Under the pieces are notes generated by a model. The model was not told where the DNA came from and made no database searches. It saw only the letters and a list, made by a program, of their open reading frames with translations. The translations under genes were made by a program, and so were the position numbers. From Mycobacterium scrofulaceum (GTDB lineage: Bacteria; Actinomycetota; Actinomycetes; Mycobacteriales; Mycobacteriaceae): a stretch of 64,000 nucleotides of DNA. Positions within the stretch are counted from its first letter, which is position 1. Each line of letters begins with the position of its first letter. Below are positions 17,338 to 25,054 of the stretch, piece after piece. The stretch is from the NCBI RefSeq assembly GCF_001667885.1, contig NZ_LZJW01000075.1, forward strand, positions 186,001 through 250,000, read 5' to 3'.

Positions 17338-17345
17338 CAGGCCCC

Positions 17346-18518
17346 CTACAGGCCCAGGAATTTGGTGACGTTGCCGCTGACGATCTTCGCGGCGTCGGCG
17401 GGGCCGACCGCTTCGACGACCGCGGCCAGCGACTTCTCGGAATACCCGTAGGTGCTTTCGTTGTGCGGGTAGTCGCTGGACCACATCACCTTGTCCACGC
17501 CGATCTTGTCGATCAGCTGCAAACCGAGCGGGTCCACCATGAACGACGCGCTCATGTGGTTGTCCCAGTAGTACCGCACGTCGTGCTGCAGCGGGCGGTT
17601 GAACATGTGCTGGTAGGACGCGACCAGATGCTCGGCGTCCTGCAGCGCCCAGGGCACCCACGCGATGCCGCCCTCGAACCAGCCGATCCGAAGGCCGGGA
17701 TGATCGTCGAGGATGCCGCCGAAAATGTACTTGGCGAACGTCTCCCGAAATCCGTCGATGTTGATCATCATTCCGACCACGACGCTGTTGAACTCGGTCG
17801 GGCTTTTCGGCGGCGTCTCTCCGATGTGGTGCGTGACGGGAAGGCCGGCCGCCTCGATCTCGTCCCACACCGACCGCATCGAGGTGCTGGAGTAGTCGAT
17901 CGGGTTGCCGTCGTCGTCCTTGCCGGGGTTCAGTGGCATCAGAAACGTCTTGAGCCCTAGCGACTTCAGCTCGTCCAGCGTCCGCCGAGTGCCTTGGGGG
18001 TCCCACCAGTTGATCAGGCCGGCGCCGTAGAAGTGGCCGTCCGAGCGTTCCTGGAGCTCGGCGATGTACTCGTTGTAGATGCGGAAGGCCAGCTCGCGAA
18101 GCTTCTTGTCCGGGTAGTGGAACAGCGCCAGGATCGCGTTGGGGAAAGCCAGTTCTTTGTCGACGCCGTCGTCGTGCAATTCCTGGATGCGAGCCTCGAT
18201 GTTGGTGCTCGCCGCACCGGGAAGGTCGTCGTACTGCATCAGCACTGCGCTGAAGTCGCCCGGCAGGAACGACTGGCCCTTGCGGCCGACTTGGTAGGCG
18301 CCGTCCTCGTACCAGATCCGCGGCGCCTTGTCCTTGAGGTCGTCTGGAAAGCGTTGGTAGAAAATGTCATCCGCGAGCGAGATGTGGTTGTCCGCGGAGA
18401 ACACCACGGTTCCCGGCGGCAGGCCGACATCCGCGCCCGAGGCGTGACCGCGGCGATCCTTCGGCGCGCCGAAGCCGCCGGGCGGGTAGAGCGAAACGGT
18501 GCTTGTTTGAGTCGTCAT
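17346..18518 (-). CDS. Amidohydrolase family (amidohydrolase_2)
   Basis: 390 aa. ATG 18518 is 6-7 nt behind GGAGGG (an ATG at 18521 is too close). The N-terminal SADNHISLADDIFYQRFP is the metal-binding region of the amidohydrolase_2/decarboxylase branch (ACMSD-like), followed by LPVTHHIGE and the C-terminal WSSDYPHNES, which carries the Asp. Such proteins hydrolyse or decarboxylate ring-derived acids. It belongs to the P450 operon and is a distant homologue of the amidohydrolases at 1-278 and 50044. Confidence 0.9.
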   Translation of the reverse strand: MTTQTSTVSLYPPGGFGAPKDRRGHASGADVGLPPGTVVFSADNHISLADDIFYQRFPDDLKDKAPRIWYEDGAYQVGRKGQSFLPGDFSAVLMQYDDLPGAASTNIEARIQELHDDGVDKELAFPNAILALFHYPDKKLRELAFRIYNEYIAELQERSDGHFYGAGLINWWDPQGTRRTLDELKSLGLKTFLMPLNPGKDDDGNPIDYSSTSMRSVWDEIEAAGLPVTHHIGETPPKSPTEFNSVVVGMMINIDGFRETFAKYIFGGILDDHPGLRIGWFEGGIAWVPWALQDAEHLVASYQHMFNRPLQHDVRYYWDNHMSASFMVDPLGLQLIDKIGVDKVMWSSDYPHNESTYGYSEKSLAAVVEAVGPADAAKIVSGNVTKFLGL

Positions 18519-18566
18519 CATTGACCCTCCATTCGGATCGGCGTTGTGAGCGTCGCGGCCTGGGGG

Positions 18567-19814
18567 CTACCAGGTCACCGGAAGTTCGTAGACGCCGTAG
18601 GCAAGTCGGTCGTCTTTGAGGGGCACGTCCTCGACCGGGATGGCCAGTTCGAGTGTGGGGATACGGCGGAACAGGGTGCGGTACACGATTTGCAGCTCGG
18701 CGCGGGCGAGTTGCTGCCCGACGCACTGATGCCGGCCGTAGCCGAAGGCGACGTTGCGGTCGGCCCCGGAGCGATGCAGGTACAACCGGTCGGGCTCGGG
18801 GAAGGCGTGCGGATCCCAGTTGGCCGGGGCCAGGTCGATGATGATGCCTTCGCCGGCCCGGATCGTTTCCCCGGCGATGTGGATGTCTTCGAGCGCGACG
18901 CGGCGTTGCCCGTTCTGAATGATGCTGAGATAGCGCAACAATTCCTCGACCGCGCTGGCGATGACCTTGGGATCCTCGGCGTCGCGCAGCACCGCCAACT
19001 GGTCCGGATTGACCAGCAGCGCGAGCACCCCGAGGCCGATCATGTTCGAGGTGGTCTCGTGCCCGGCGATCAGCAGTCCGGTGCCCAGCTGCGCCGCCTC
19101 TTTCACGCTCAGCTCGCCGGCCTTCACCCGCTCGGCGAGGTCGGACACCGCATCCTCGGCCGGATTCTCCATCTTGGCCTCGACGAGTTGCGCGAGATAC
19201 CTGTTCAGGCTCATGGCGCCTTTGGCGGTGTCTTCACCGGTCGCGTACCGCGCGAGGCCGACGTTCGCGTGGTGCTGGAACATGTCGGCGTCCTCGTAGG
19301 GAACCCCGAGGAGCTGGCTGATCACCAGCGACGGGACGGGCAGCGCCAACGCGGTGACCACGTCGGCCGGCCGCGGTCCGGCCAGCATCGCGTCGATGTG
19401 ATCGTCGGTGATCTGCTGGATGGTGGGGCGCAGACCCTCAACGCGCTTGAACGTGAACGGTTTCGACAACATGCGCCGGAACCGGGTGTGTTCTTCCCCG
19501 TCGGCGGTGAAGACCGACCGCGGCCGCTTGTCGACCGTGGACAACATGCCCGCGTTCCAGTGCGGAAAACCGGGCAGTCGGTCGTCGACGCTGACCCGTG
19601 AGTCCGAGAACAGTTCGCGCACCTGCTCGTAGCCGGTGATGAGCCAGGGTGCGCTGCCGTCCCAGATCCGGACTCGGGACAGCGGCCGAGTTTCGGCGAG
19701 CGCCATGACGCCCGGCGGCGGGGCGAAGGGGCAGCCCGCTTGTCTCGGCATCGGGTAATCCGGGATCTCGGAGGCCGCTTGGGCCGCGGAGCTGTTGGTC
19801 AGCGTTTCCGACAT
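18567..19814 (-). CDS. Cytochrome P450
   Basis: 415 aa soluble bacterial P450. Landmarks: I-helix AGHETTS near residue 251, K-helix EELLR, and haem-binding FGYGRHQCVG with the cysteine near residue 364. ATG 19814 is preceded by GAGGA. The ferredoxin gene ends one base upstream (TGACATG), so electron donor and P450 are co-translated. It probably performs the initial hydroxylation for the operon's pathway. The CYP family cannot be named from the sequence alone. Confidence 0.95.
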   Translation of the reverse strand: MSETLTNSSAAQAASEIPDYPMPRQAGCPFAPPPGVMALAETRPLSRVRIWDGSAPWLITGYEQVRELFSDSRVSVDDRLPGFPHWNAGMLSTVDKRPRSVFTADGEEHTRFRRMLSKPFTFKRVEGLRPTIQQITDDHIDAMLAGPRPADVVTALALPVPSLVISQLLGVPYEDADMFQHHANVGLARYATGEDTAKGAMSLNRYLAQLVEAKMENPAEDAVSDLAERVKAGELSVKEAAQLGTGLLIAGHETTSNMIGLGVLALLVNPDQLAVLRDAEDPKVIASAVEELLRYLSIIQNGQRRVALEDIHIAGETIRAGEGIIIDLAPANWDPHAFPEPDRLYLHRSGADRNVAFGYGRHQCVGQQLARAELQIVYRTLFRRIPTLELAIPVEDVPLKDDRLAYGVYELPVTW

Positions 19815-19815
19815 G

Positions 19816-20010
19816 TCATTCCTCGATGTGGATGGCCAGCGCGGGGCACGCCGCGGCCGCCCGCCGCGCGCCGTCGGCCTGATCGGGCGATGGACTGGGG
19901 TTGAGCAGAACCACGACGCCGTCGTCGTCGCGCTGGTCGAATACCTCGGGCGCATTCAGCACGCAGTTCCCCGATGATGCGCAGACGTCTTGGTCGACAG
20001 TCACTTTCAT
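19816..20010 (-). CDS. [3Fe-4S]-type ferredoxin for the P450
   Basis: 64 aa. Three cysteines (C10, C16 and C55 in ACPALAI) fit the three-cysteine pattern of the small [3Fe-4S] ferredoxins that serve actinobacterial P450s. ATG 20010 lies behind AAAGG. It is sandwiched between the TetR gene (11 nt) and the P450 (1 nt). No ferredoxin reductase is in the operon. Confidence 0.93.
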   Translation of the reverse strand: MKVTVDQDVCASSGNCVLNAPEVFDQRDDDGVVVLLNPSPSPDQADGARRAAAACPALAIHIEE

Positions 20011-20021
20011 CTGCGGACCTT

Positions 20022-20687
20022 TCACTCGTACGGCGTGACGGGCGCCAGCCACATGCCCACGATGGCGTCGATGAGGCCCGACGCGGCGGCCCGCCAGGAG
20101 CGGTGTGGTGGCGATGCGCCCGCGGCAAGCGCGCGTTCCCGATCGGCGCACGTGTGCATCAACAGATTGCGGGCCATGATGTTTCGTTCGAAGTGCACTT
20201 CGGCCGGCAGGTCGGGCAGGCAACGGTTGATGCCCTCGACGACCTGGACCAGGGACGGTGAGCTGAGGGCGCCTTTGACGATGATGTTGTAATACGCGGG
20301 GTCGGTCATCGCCTGCGCCGCGAACCGCGCGTACCAGGTGGGATTGCCGAGGTCCTCCAGGTGATCGGTGAGCGGGCGCACCAGGCAGGCCACCCAATCC
20401 CTCATATCGGGGGATCGGGTCGAGTCGTGCAGTTCGGCCACCATCTGCTCGCGCAACTGCTCGACCGGCAGGCGGTGTTTGTGTTCGATTGCCCGCACCA
20501 GATCGGCCTTGGTGCCGAAGTGGTAGCCCACCGCGGCGTTATTGCCCTGACCGGCGGCCTCGCTCACCTGTCGGTTCGACACCGCGAACATGCCGTGCTC
20601 GGCGTACAACCGCTCGGCCGCAATCAGGATCGCTTCCTGGGTGGAACTGGCCCGCTCGGTGCGCACCGCCCGGCCGATAGTGGTCAC
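20022..20687 (-). CDS. TetR-family regulator heading the P450 operon
   Basis: 221 aa from GTG 20687 (TTG 20699 would also be possible). N-terminal DNA-binding domain: TQEAILIAAERLYAEHG, then the HTH SNRQVSEAAGQGNNAAVGYHF. The rest is a helical ligand domain. It is the first gene of the operon and has a 22-bp palindrome 26 nt upstream of its start, repeated upstream of the SDR at 22343. Autorepression and control of both loci are inferred. The ligand is probably a pathway substrate or its CoA ester. Confidence 0.9.
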   Translation of the reverse strand: MTTIGRAVRTERASSTQEAILIAAERLYAEHGMFAVSNRQVSEAAGQGNNAAVGYHFGTKADLVRAIEHKHRLPVEQLREQMVAELHDSTRSPDMRDWVACLVRPLTDHLEDLGNPTWYARFAAQAMTDPAYYNIIVKGALSSPSLVQVVEGINRCLPDLPAEVHFERNIMARNLLMHTCADRERALAAGASPPHRSWRAAASGLIDAIVGMWLAPVTPYE

Positions 20688-20713
20688 CCGGACAGTCAAC
20701 CTCGGGCCGACGA

Positions 20714-20735
20714 TTAAGTCAAGCGATTGATTTAA
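20714..20735. promoter_or_regulatory. Operator TTAAGTCAA-N4-TTGATTTAA, copy 1
   Basis: 9+4+9 palindrome with a single arm mismatch, ending 26 nt before the TetR start. An almost identical copy at 22371-22392 has the same spacing to the GTG of another gene. AT-rich, so it probably overlaps the promoter of the P450 operon. Confidence 0.82.
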
Positions 20736-20884
20736 TTAGAGCCCCGGGGTCGTGCTTCGGTGCCACTCGGCGGACAGCGGGTGACAAAGGTCCCTCGTTT
20801 GCGTCGGCCCGCCTGGGTCACGATGGCTTCTTGCGCGGCGGCGACGTGGCGGTGTCAGGACGGTGAACCATTGCGGGGGTAGGC

Positions 20885-21529
20885 ATGTTGTCAGCCAGCC
20901 GGGTCGCGGCGATCGAGGAATCCGTGTGGTTCCAATCGAAGTGGTCGCCGTACCTGTTGGCCGACGCCGACCTGCGGATCCGCGCGGTGAACTCCGCCTG
21001 CGAACGCGTGTCGGGGCATCCGCGCGAAGAGCTCTTGGGCCGCCCGCTGTTCGACGTTTTCCCGGACAACCCGGACGATCCCGAGGCGGACGGGGTGGCC
21101 AACGTCTCCGCGTCGCTGGAGTTGGTTTTCCGCCGTGGGGTCCGGCACTGGATGGGGGTCCAGCGCTACGACCTCCCCGACCGTCAGAACCCGGGCGCGT
21201 TCGTCTACAAGGTCTGGACACCGATGAACGACCCGATCAAAGACGGCAAGAAGACCGTCGCGGTGCTGCAGCACGCGCAGGACGTCACCCGCGTCGTACC
21301 CCCAACGCCGGAGGAGCGCGCGTATCCGAAACTCTTCGAGTTGAGGAGGGCGGCCGAGGCGCTCGGGCGCCAATTTCCCGACCTCCCCGGCGAAGCGGTG
21401 CTCAGCGTGCTGACGCATTCGCACAGCGTGATCACGGAAAGCGCTGGCGCCGAAGACCTTGAGCGCGCGCAGGCGCTGGCCCGGCTACGGCTGGAAACCC
21501 ACGCCGGACATCCCGCTCGAGAGGGCTGA
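20885..21529 (+). CDS. PAS-domain protein
   Basis: 214 aa. Residues ~10-135 form a PAS-like domain (NSACERVSGHPREELLGRPLFDVFP, then a strand with MGVQRYDLPD and a final YKVWTPM...VLQHAQDVTR). The C-terminal ~75 residues are helical (LFELRRAAEALGRQFPDLPG, then LERAQALARLRLET). No kinase, cyclase or DNA-binding output is seen, so it may signal through a partner. ATG follows GGGGG. Single gene between the P450 operon and the SDR; relation to catabolism unknown. Confidence 0.82.
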   Translation: MLSASRVAAIEESVWFQSKWSPYLLADADLRIRAVNSACERVSGHPREELLGRPLFDVFPDNPDDPEADGVANVSASLELVFRRGVRHWMGVQRYDLPDRQNPGAFVYKVWTPMNDPIKDGKKTVAVLQHAQDVTRVVPPTPEERAYPKLFELRRAAEALGRQFPDLPGEAVLSVLTHSHSVITESAGAEDLERAQALARLRLETHAGHPAREG

Positions 21530-21536
21530 CGCGGTC

Positions 21537-22343
21537 TCACTCACCCTTGCGCGGGCGGATCACCTTGCCGGCGGACGTCCCCCCGTCCACCGGCAGCACG
21601 GCCCCGGTGACATAGCGCGACCGGTCGGTGGCGAAGTACAACGCCGCCTCGGCGACGTCGTCGGGCGTGCCCTCCCGCTTCAGTGGCCGGTCGTCGCGCA
21701 TCCCTTGCCGGATTTTCGCCTCGAACCGCGCCAGTTCATCTGGGTCCACGTCGACCGCCGACGAAGCCAGGATCGGCGTGGGGATGCTGCCGGGGGCGAT
21801 CGCGTTGACTCGAATCTCGTGGCGCGCCAACTCGATTGCCGCCGATTTGGTGAACTGGATGACCGCGGCCTTCGACGCGCGGTAGATCATCACCCCGCCG
21901 CCAGCCTGGATTCCGCCGATCGACGTCAGGTTGATGATCGATCCGCCGCCGCTTTCGGCCATGTGGCGGGCGGCATCCCGGGTGCCGGCCATCACCCCCA
22001 GGACGTTGACGCCCATCACCCGGTGGAAGTCGGCCAGGTCGTCGTCGAGCAGTCGGCGCAGGGGGCTGGAGATTCCGGCGTTGTTCACCATGACGTGTAG
22101 ACCGCCGAATCTTTCGACGGTGGTGGCGACCAACGCGCCGACCTGTTCGGGATCGGAGACGTCCGTTCGCCGGAACAACGCCTGGGCGCCCAACGTGGCG
22201 GCCAGCTCCTCGCCCCGGTCGGCCTCGATGTCGGCGATGACGACCCGCGACCCCTCGGCCACAAACCGTTCCGCGATCCCGCGACCGATTCCGGACGCAC
22301 CGCCGGTGACGATGGCAACCTTGCCAGCCAATTCGTTGACCAC
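21537..22343 (-). CDS. Short-chain dehydrogenase/reductase
   Basis: 268 aa classical SDR: TGGASGIGRG near residue 13, NNAGIS, catalytic S in LTSIGGI and YRASK, and DGGTSAGK near the end. GTG 22343 is the start; no strong ribosome site is seen. The operator copy at 22371 sits 27 nt upstream, nearly the same spacing as before the TetR gene, so this SDR likely belongs to the P450 operon's regulon. Confidence 0.9.
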   Translation of the reverse strand: MVNELAGKVAIVTGGASGIGRGIAERFVAEGSRVVIADIEADRGEELAATLGAQALFRRTDVSDPEQVGALVATTVERFGGLHVMVNNAGISSPLRRLLDDDLADFHRVMGVNVLGVMAGTRDAARHMAESGGGSIINLTSIGGIQAGGGVMIYRASKAAVIQFTKSAAIELARHEIRVNAIAPGSIPTPILASSAVDVDPDELARFEAKIRQGMRDDRPLKREGTPDDVAEAALYFATDRSRYVTGAVLPVDGGTSAGKVIRPRKGE

Positions 22344-22370
22344 CCGACGAGTTAATCCGCGCCGACCAGG

Positions 22371-22392
22371 TTAAGTCAAGCAGTTGATTTAA
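22371..22392. promoter_or_regulatory. Operator TTAAGTCAA-N4-TTGATTTAA, copy 2
   Basis: Both 9-nt arms are identical to copy 1; only the central four bases differ. It lies in the divergent gap between the SDR (minus, start 22343) and the NmrA-like gene (plus, start 22492) and could control both. Confidence 0.82.
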
Positions 22393-22491
22393 GCGGCCGG
22401 AGGGAGCCGGTACCGCCCGAGGGTTCCCCTTCTCCCGCGCGCCCGCCATGCTGAGGGGACCAGTTCATCGGGAAACTCGGGAGGGCAAGAC

Positions 22492-23259
22492 ATGAAGGTG
22501 TTGGTCGTCGGCGGCAGCGGACTCATCGGGTCGCAGGTCATCGCCAATCTGACGGAGTTGGGGCACGAGGCGGTGTCAGCCTCACCGCGGTCGGGGGTCG
22601 ACTCCGTGACCGGCGAAGGTCTCGCCGAGGCCGTGGCGGGCGTCCACACGGTCGTCGACGTGTCGAATTCGCCGTCGTGGGCCGACGACGATGTGCTCAA
22701 CTTCTTCACCACCTCCACCCGCAACCTGCTGGAGGCGGAGCGGGCCGCCGACGTGCGGCACCACGTAGCCCTCTCGATCGTGGGCGCCGATCGCACCCAG
22801 GAGAGCGGCTACATGCGGGCCAAGGTCGCCCAGGAGAAGCTGATCGAGGAATCGGAACAGCCGTACTCGATCGTGCGGGCGACACAATTCTTCGAATTCG
22901 TCAGCGGCATCGCCGATTCGGCGAGTGACGGCGACACTGTTCGCCTGCCGCATGCGGCGTTCCAGCCCATCGCCGCCAAGGACGTCGCCGCGGCCGTAAC
23001 ACGCGCAGCGGCCGGCGAACCGACCAATGGCGTCACCAACATCGCGGGTCCCGAAAAGCTGGGCATGGACGACTTCGCCCGCGCCAGCCTGGCAGCGGAC
23101 GGTGATGCACGCCAGGTCGTGACGGATCCGACGGCCCGTTATTACGGCGCCGAACTCGATGACCACAGCATCGTCCCCATCGACGGGGAAGACCCGACGA
23201 TCTACCCCACTCGCTTCAGCGACTGGAAAGCCAGTCAAACTCCCAGCGGTGCGCGCTAG
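22492..23259 (+). CDS. NAD(P)-binding NmrA-like/atypical SDR protein
   Basis: 255 aa. N-terminal VVGGSGLIGSQV is the Rossmann glycine motif of atypical SDR/NmrA-like proteins. SIVGADRTQESGYMRAKVAQEKLIEES contains the usual YxxxK (GYMRAK). Members are NAD(P)-dependent reductases or redox sensors. ATG follows GGGAGGG. First gene of a three-gene + strand operon downstream of operator copy 2. Confidence 0.87.
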   Translation: MKVLVVGGSGLIGSQVIANLTELGHEAVSASPRSGVDSVTGEGLAEAVAGVHTVVDVSNSPSWADDDVLNFFTTSTRNLLEAERAADVRHHVALSIVGADRTQESGYMRAKVAQEKLIEESEQPYSIVRATQFFEFVSGIADSASDGDTVRLPHAAFQPIAAKDVAAAVTRAAAGEPTNGVTNIAGPEKLGMDDFARASLAADGDARQVVTDPTARYYGAELDDHSIVPIDGEDPTIYPTRFSDWKASQTPSGAR

Positions 23260-23289
23260 CCGACCGCGGAAAGCCCGGGGGTGAGAGCG

Positions 23290-24033
23290 ATGCCACGAGT
23301 CGCATTGATCACCGGAGCCAGCCGTGGAATCGGGGCGGCGACCGCGCGGGTCCTCGCCGAGGGGGGCATGCGGGTGGTGGTGAACCACCGCGCGAGCGCG
23401 CCGGAAGCCGATGAGGTGGTGGCGAGCATCACCGCAGCCGGCGGTGAAGCCGTCGCGATTCAAGCCGATGTCACCGTGCCCGGTGACGTGACGGCGATGG
23501 TCGATGAAATCGCGCAGCGCTGGGGTGGGGCCGACGTCCTGGTCCACAATGCGCTGATCCCCTTCGTCGTCACCTCGTTCGCCGACCTGACCTGGGAACA
23601 ACTGGGTGGCAAGGTGAACACCGAGCTGCGCGCCGCATACCTATTGACGAAATCCGTTGTGCCGCACATGATTTCTCGGGAATATGGCCGGTTGATCTAT
23701 CTCAGCACCGGCCTTTCGCGTCGTCCGCGCGAAGGGATGATCGCGCTGGGCACGGCGAAGGCGGCGCTCGACCAGTTCGTCCGCTACGTCGCCCTCGAGC
23801 TGGCGCCGCACGGGATCACCGCGAATCTCGTCGCGCCCGCCACCGTGGGCGGCACGAAGGTAACCGGCCAGCTCTCCTCCGAGCGGGTGCGTCAGCTCGG
23901 CGACGCCGCGCCGATGGGGCGGCTCGTCACCCCCGAGGAGGTCGCCCACACGATCGCGTTCTTGGCCAGTGCGGACTCGGGTTTCACCACTGGGCACTAC
24001 CTGCCGGTCAACGGCGGCCTTGCGATGGACTGA
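23290..24033 (+). CDS. SDR-family protein lacking the catalytic tyrosine
   Basis: 247 aa. Rossmann motif TGASRGIG near residue 8 and catalytic-loop serine S139 (YLSTG) are present, but the YxxxK motif reads L153-GTA-K157, so the proton-donating tyrosine is absent. Also HNALI replaces NNAG. It probably binds NAD(P) but may not be a dehydrogenase, or uses another acid. ATG 23290 lies behind GGGGGTGAG. Middle gene of the operon; the next gene starts 5 nt downstream. Confidence 0.87.
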   Translation: MPRVALITGASRGIGAATARVLAEGGMRVVVNHRASAPEADEVVASITAAGGEAVAIQADVTVPGDVTAMVDEIAQRWGGADVLVHNALIPFVVTSFADLTWEQLGGKVNTELRAAYLLTKSVVPHMISREYGRLIYLSTGLSRRPREGMIALGTAKAALDQFVRYVALELAPHGITANLVAPATVGGTKVTGQLSSERVRQLGDAAPMGRLVTPEEVAHTIAFLASADSGFTTGHYLPVNGGLAMD

Positions 24034-24038
24034 ACACC

Positions 24039-24905
24039 GTGCACACCATCGATTTGGCCTACGTCGGGCGCGGCATTCACGAAGAATTGGTCGCGTATGT
24101 GGCCGATCAGGAGGGTTACTTCCACGATGAGGGTGTTCACGTCGCGGTGCGGGACGGAATAGGCTGGGACACAGAGCGTCTGCGCTCCTGCGCAACTATT
24201 GGCCTCGGGCGTGCCCTGTTATCGCGACTGACGCACGGCATCGAATGGACGGTGTTGAGCGTCAACACGCACCGTCCGCTGTTCTGGTTTCTGGGCGGCA
24301 CCGGGGTGACATCCATGGCGGATCTTCGCGGGCGCCGGCTTGCGGTGCACGCCCCGCACACCGCGCCGGGCTGCTTCGCCCGAATCGTGCTGCGCCAGCA
24401 CGGCCTTGATCCCGATCACGACCTCGAGTGTGTGGTGCGCGCGCCCGGTGACTACCAGATGGATTTGAGGAAGCTGCGGGATAGGTCGATCGACGCCGCG
24501 TATGTCGGGAGCACCCTTGATCCCGAGCAGGTCGCTGATGAGGAAGGCTTCCACGCGCTGGCCTGGGTGGGAGATCATTTTCAGATTCCCACCGTCGGAG
24601 TCGCCGTGGATCCGACCCGGCTTCCGATCGACAGCCCGGCTGTCCAAGCGGTGGTGCGGGCCAACCGGCGTGCGCTGAAGACGATGGCGGAACGGCCCGA
24701 TTTGGCGATCGGCCACATGGCGTCCTTCTTGAACCGGCTGACGGCCGCCGAGGTGCAACGCCACTACGAGCGCTACATCGGTCCGTACTTCACCGCCGAC
24801 GGCCGGGTGGACCTCGATACCGCCCAGCGCGCGCTCGACGCGGTCGCCGTCGAACTCGGCGTCACGCCGGTGCCGGCCCAGCGGATCTACCAGCCTGCCG
24901 TCTAG
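24039..24905 (+). CDS. THI5/SsuA-like substrate-binding-fold protein without signal peptide
   Basis: 288 aa, GTG start. The fold signature resembles NMT1/THI5 and SsuA-type periplasmic binding proteins: IDLAYVGRGIHEELVAYVADQEGYF, then DLRGRRLAVHAPHTAPG and the AAYVGSTLDPEQV region. There is no signal peptide or lipobox and no transporter gene nearby, so it is likely cytosolic. Relatives include enzymes built on this fold (MqnA/D-like, dihydroxyphthalate decarboxylase-like). Function unknown. Confidence 0.78.
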   Translation: MHTIDLAYVGRGIHEELVAYVADQEGYFHDEGVHVAVRDGIGWDTERLRSCATIGLGRALLSRLTHGIEWTVLSVNTHRPLFWFLGGTGVTSMADLRGRRLAVHAPHTAPGCFARIVLRQHGLDPDHDLECVVRAPGDYQMDLRKLRDRSIDAAYVGSTLDPEQVADEEGFHALAWVGDHFQIPTVGVAVDPTRLPIDSPAVQAVVRANRRALKTMAERPDLAIGHMASFLNRLTAAEVQRHYERYIGPYFTADGRVDLDTAQRALDAVAVELGVTPVPAQRIYQPAV

Positions 24906-25054
24906 CCGGGCACCGAAAAAAACGTGGTCGGTTCAGGCTCACTCGGCCGCGAAGCGCCGCTCGCGCCGACGATCGGTGCTGTCCGTTGCGCTCCGCGGGC
25001 CGCCCGGACGCGGTATAAGACATGGGGACGAGTCGAGCAAACGAGGAGCGATCG

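Noticed and set aside
20781-20794. DosR-box-like GTGAC-N4-GTCCC upstream of the PAS gene
   Set aside because: Only the core resembles the DosR palindrome; the left arm and the inner positions deviate, so the match is too weak without a scored matrix.
24906-25054. Search for a RicR-type copper operator upstream of mmcO
   Set aside because: No TACCC...GGGTA palindrome was visible. TATAAG at 25014-25019 could be a -10 element but has no matching -35, so no promoter was called.
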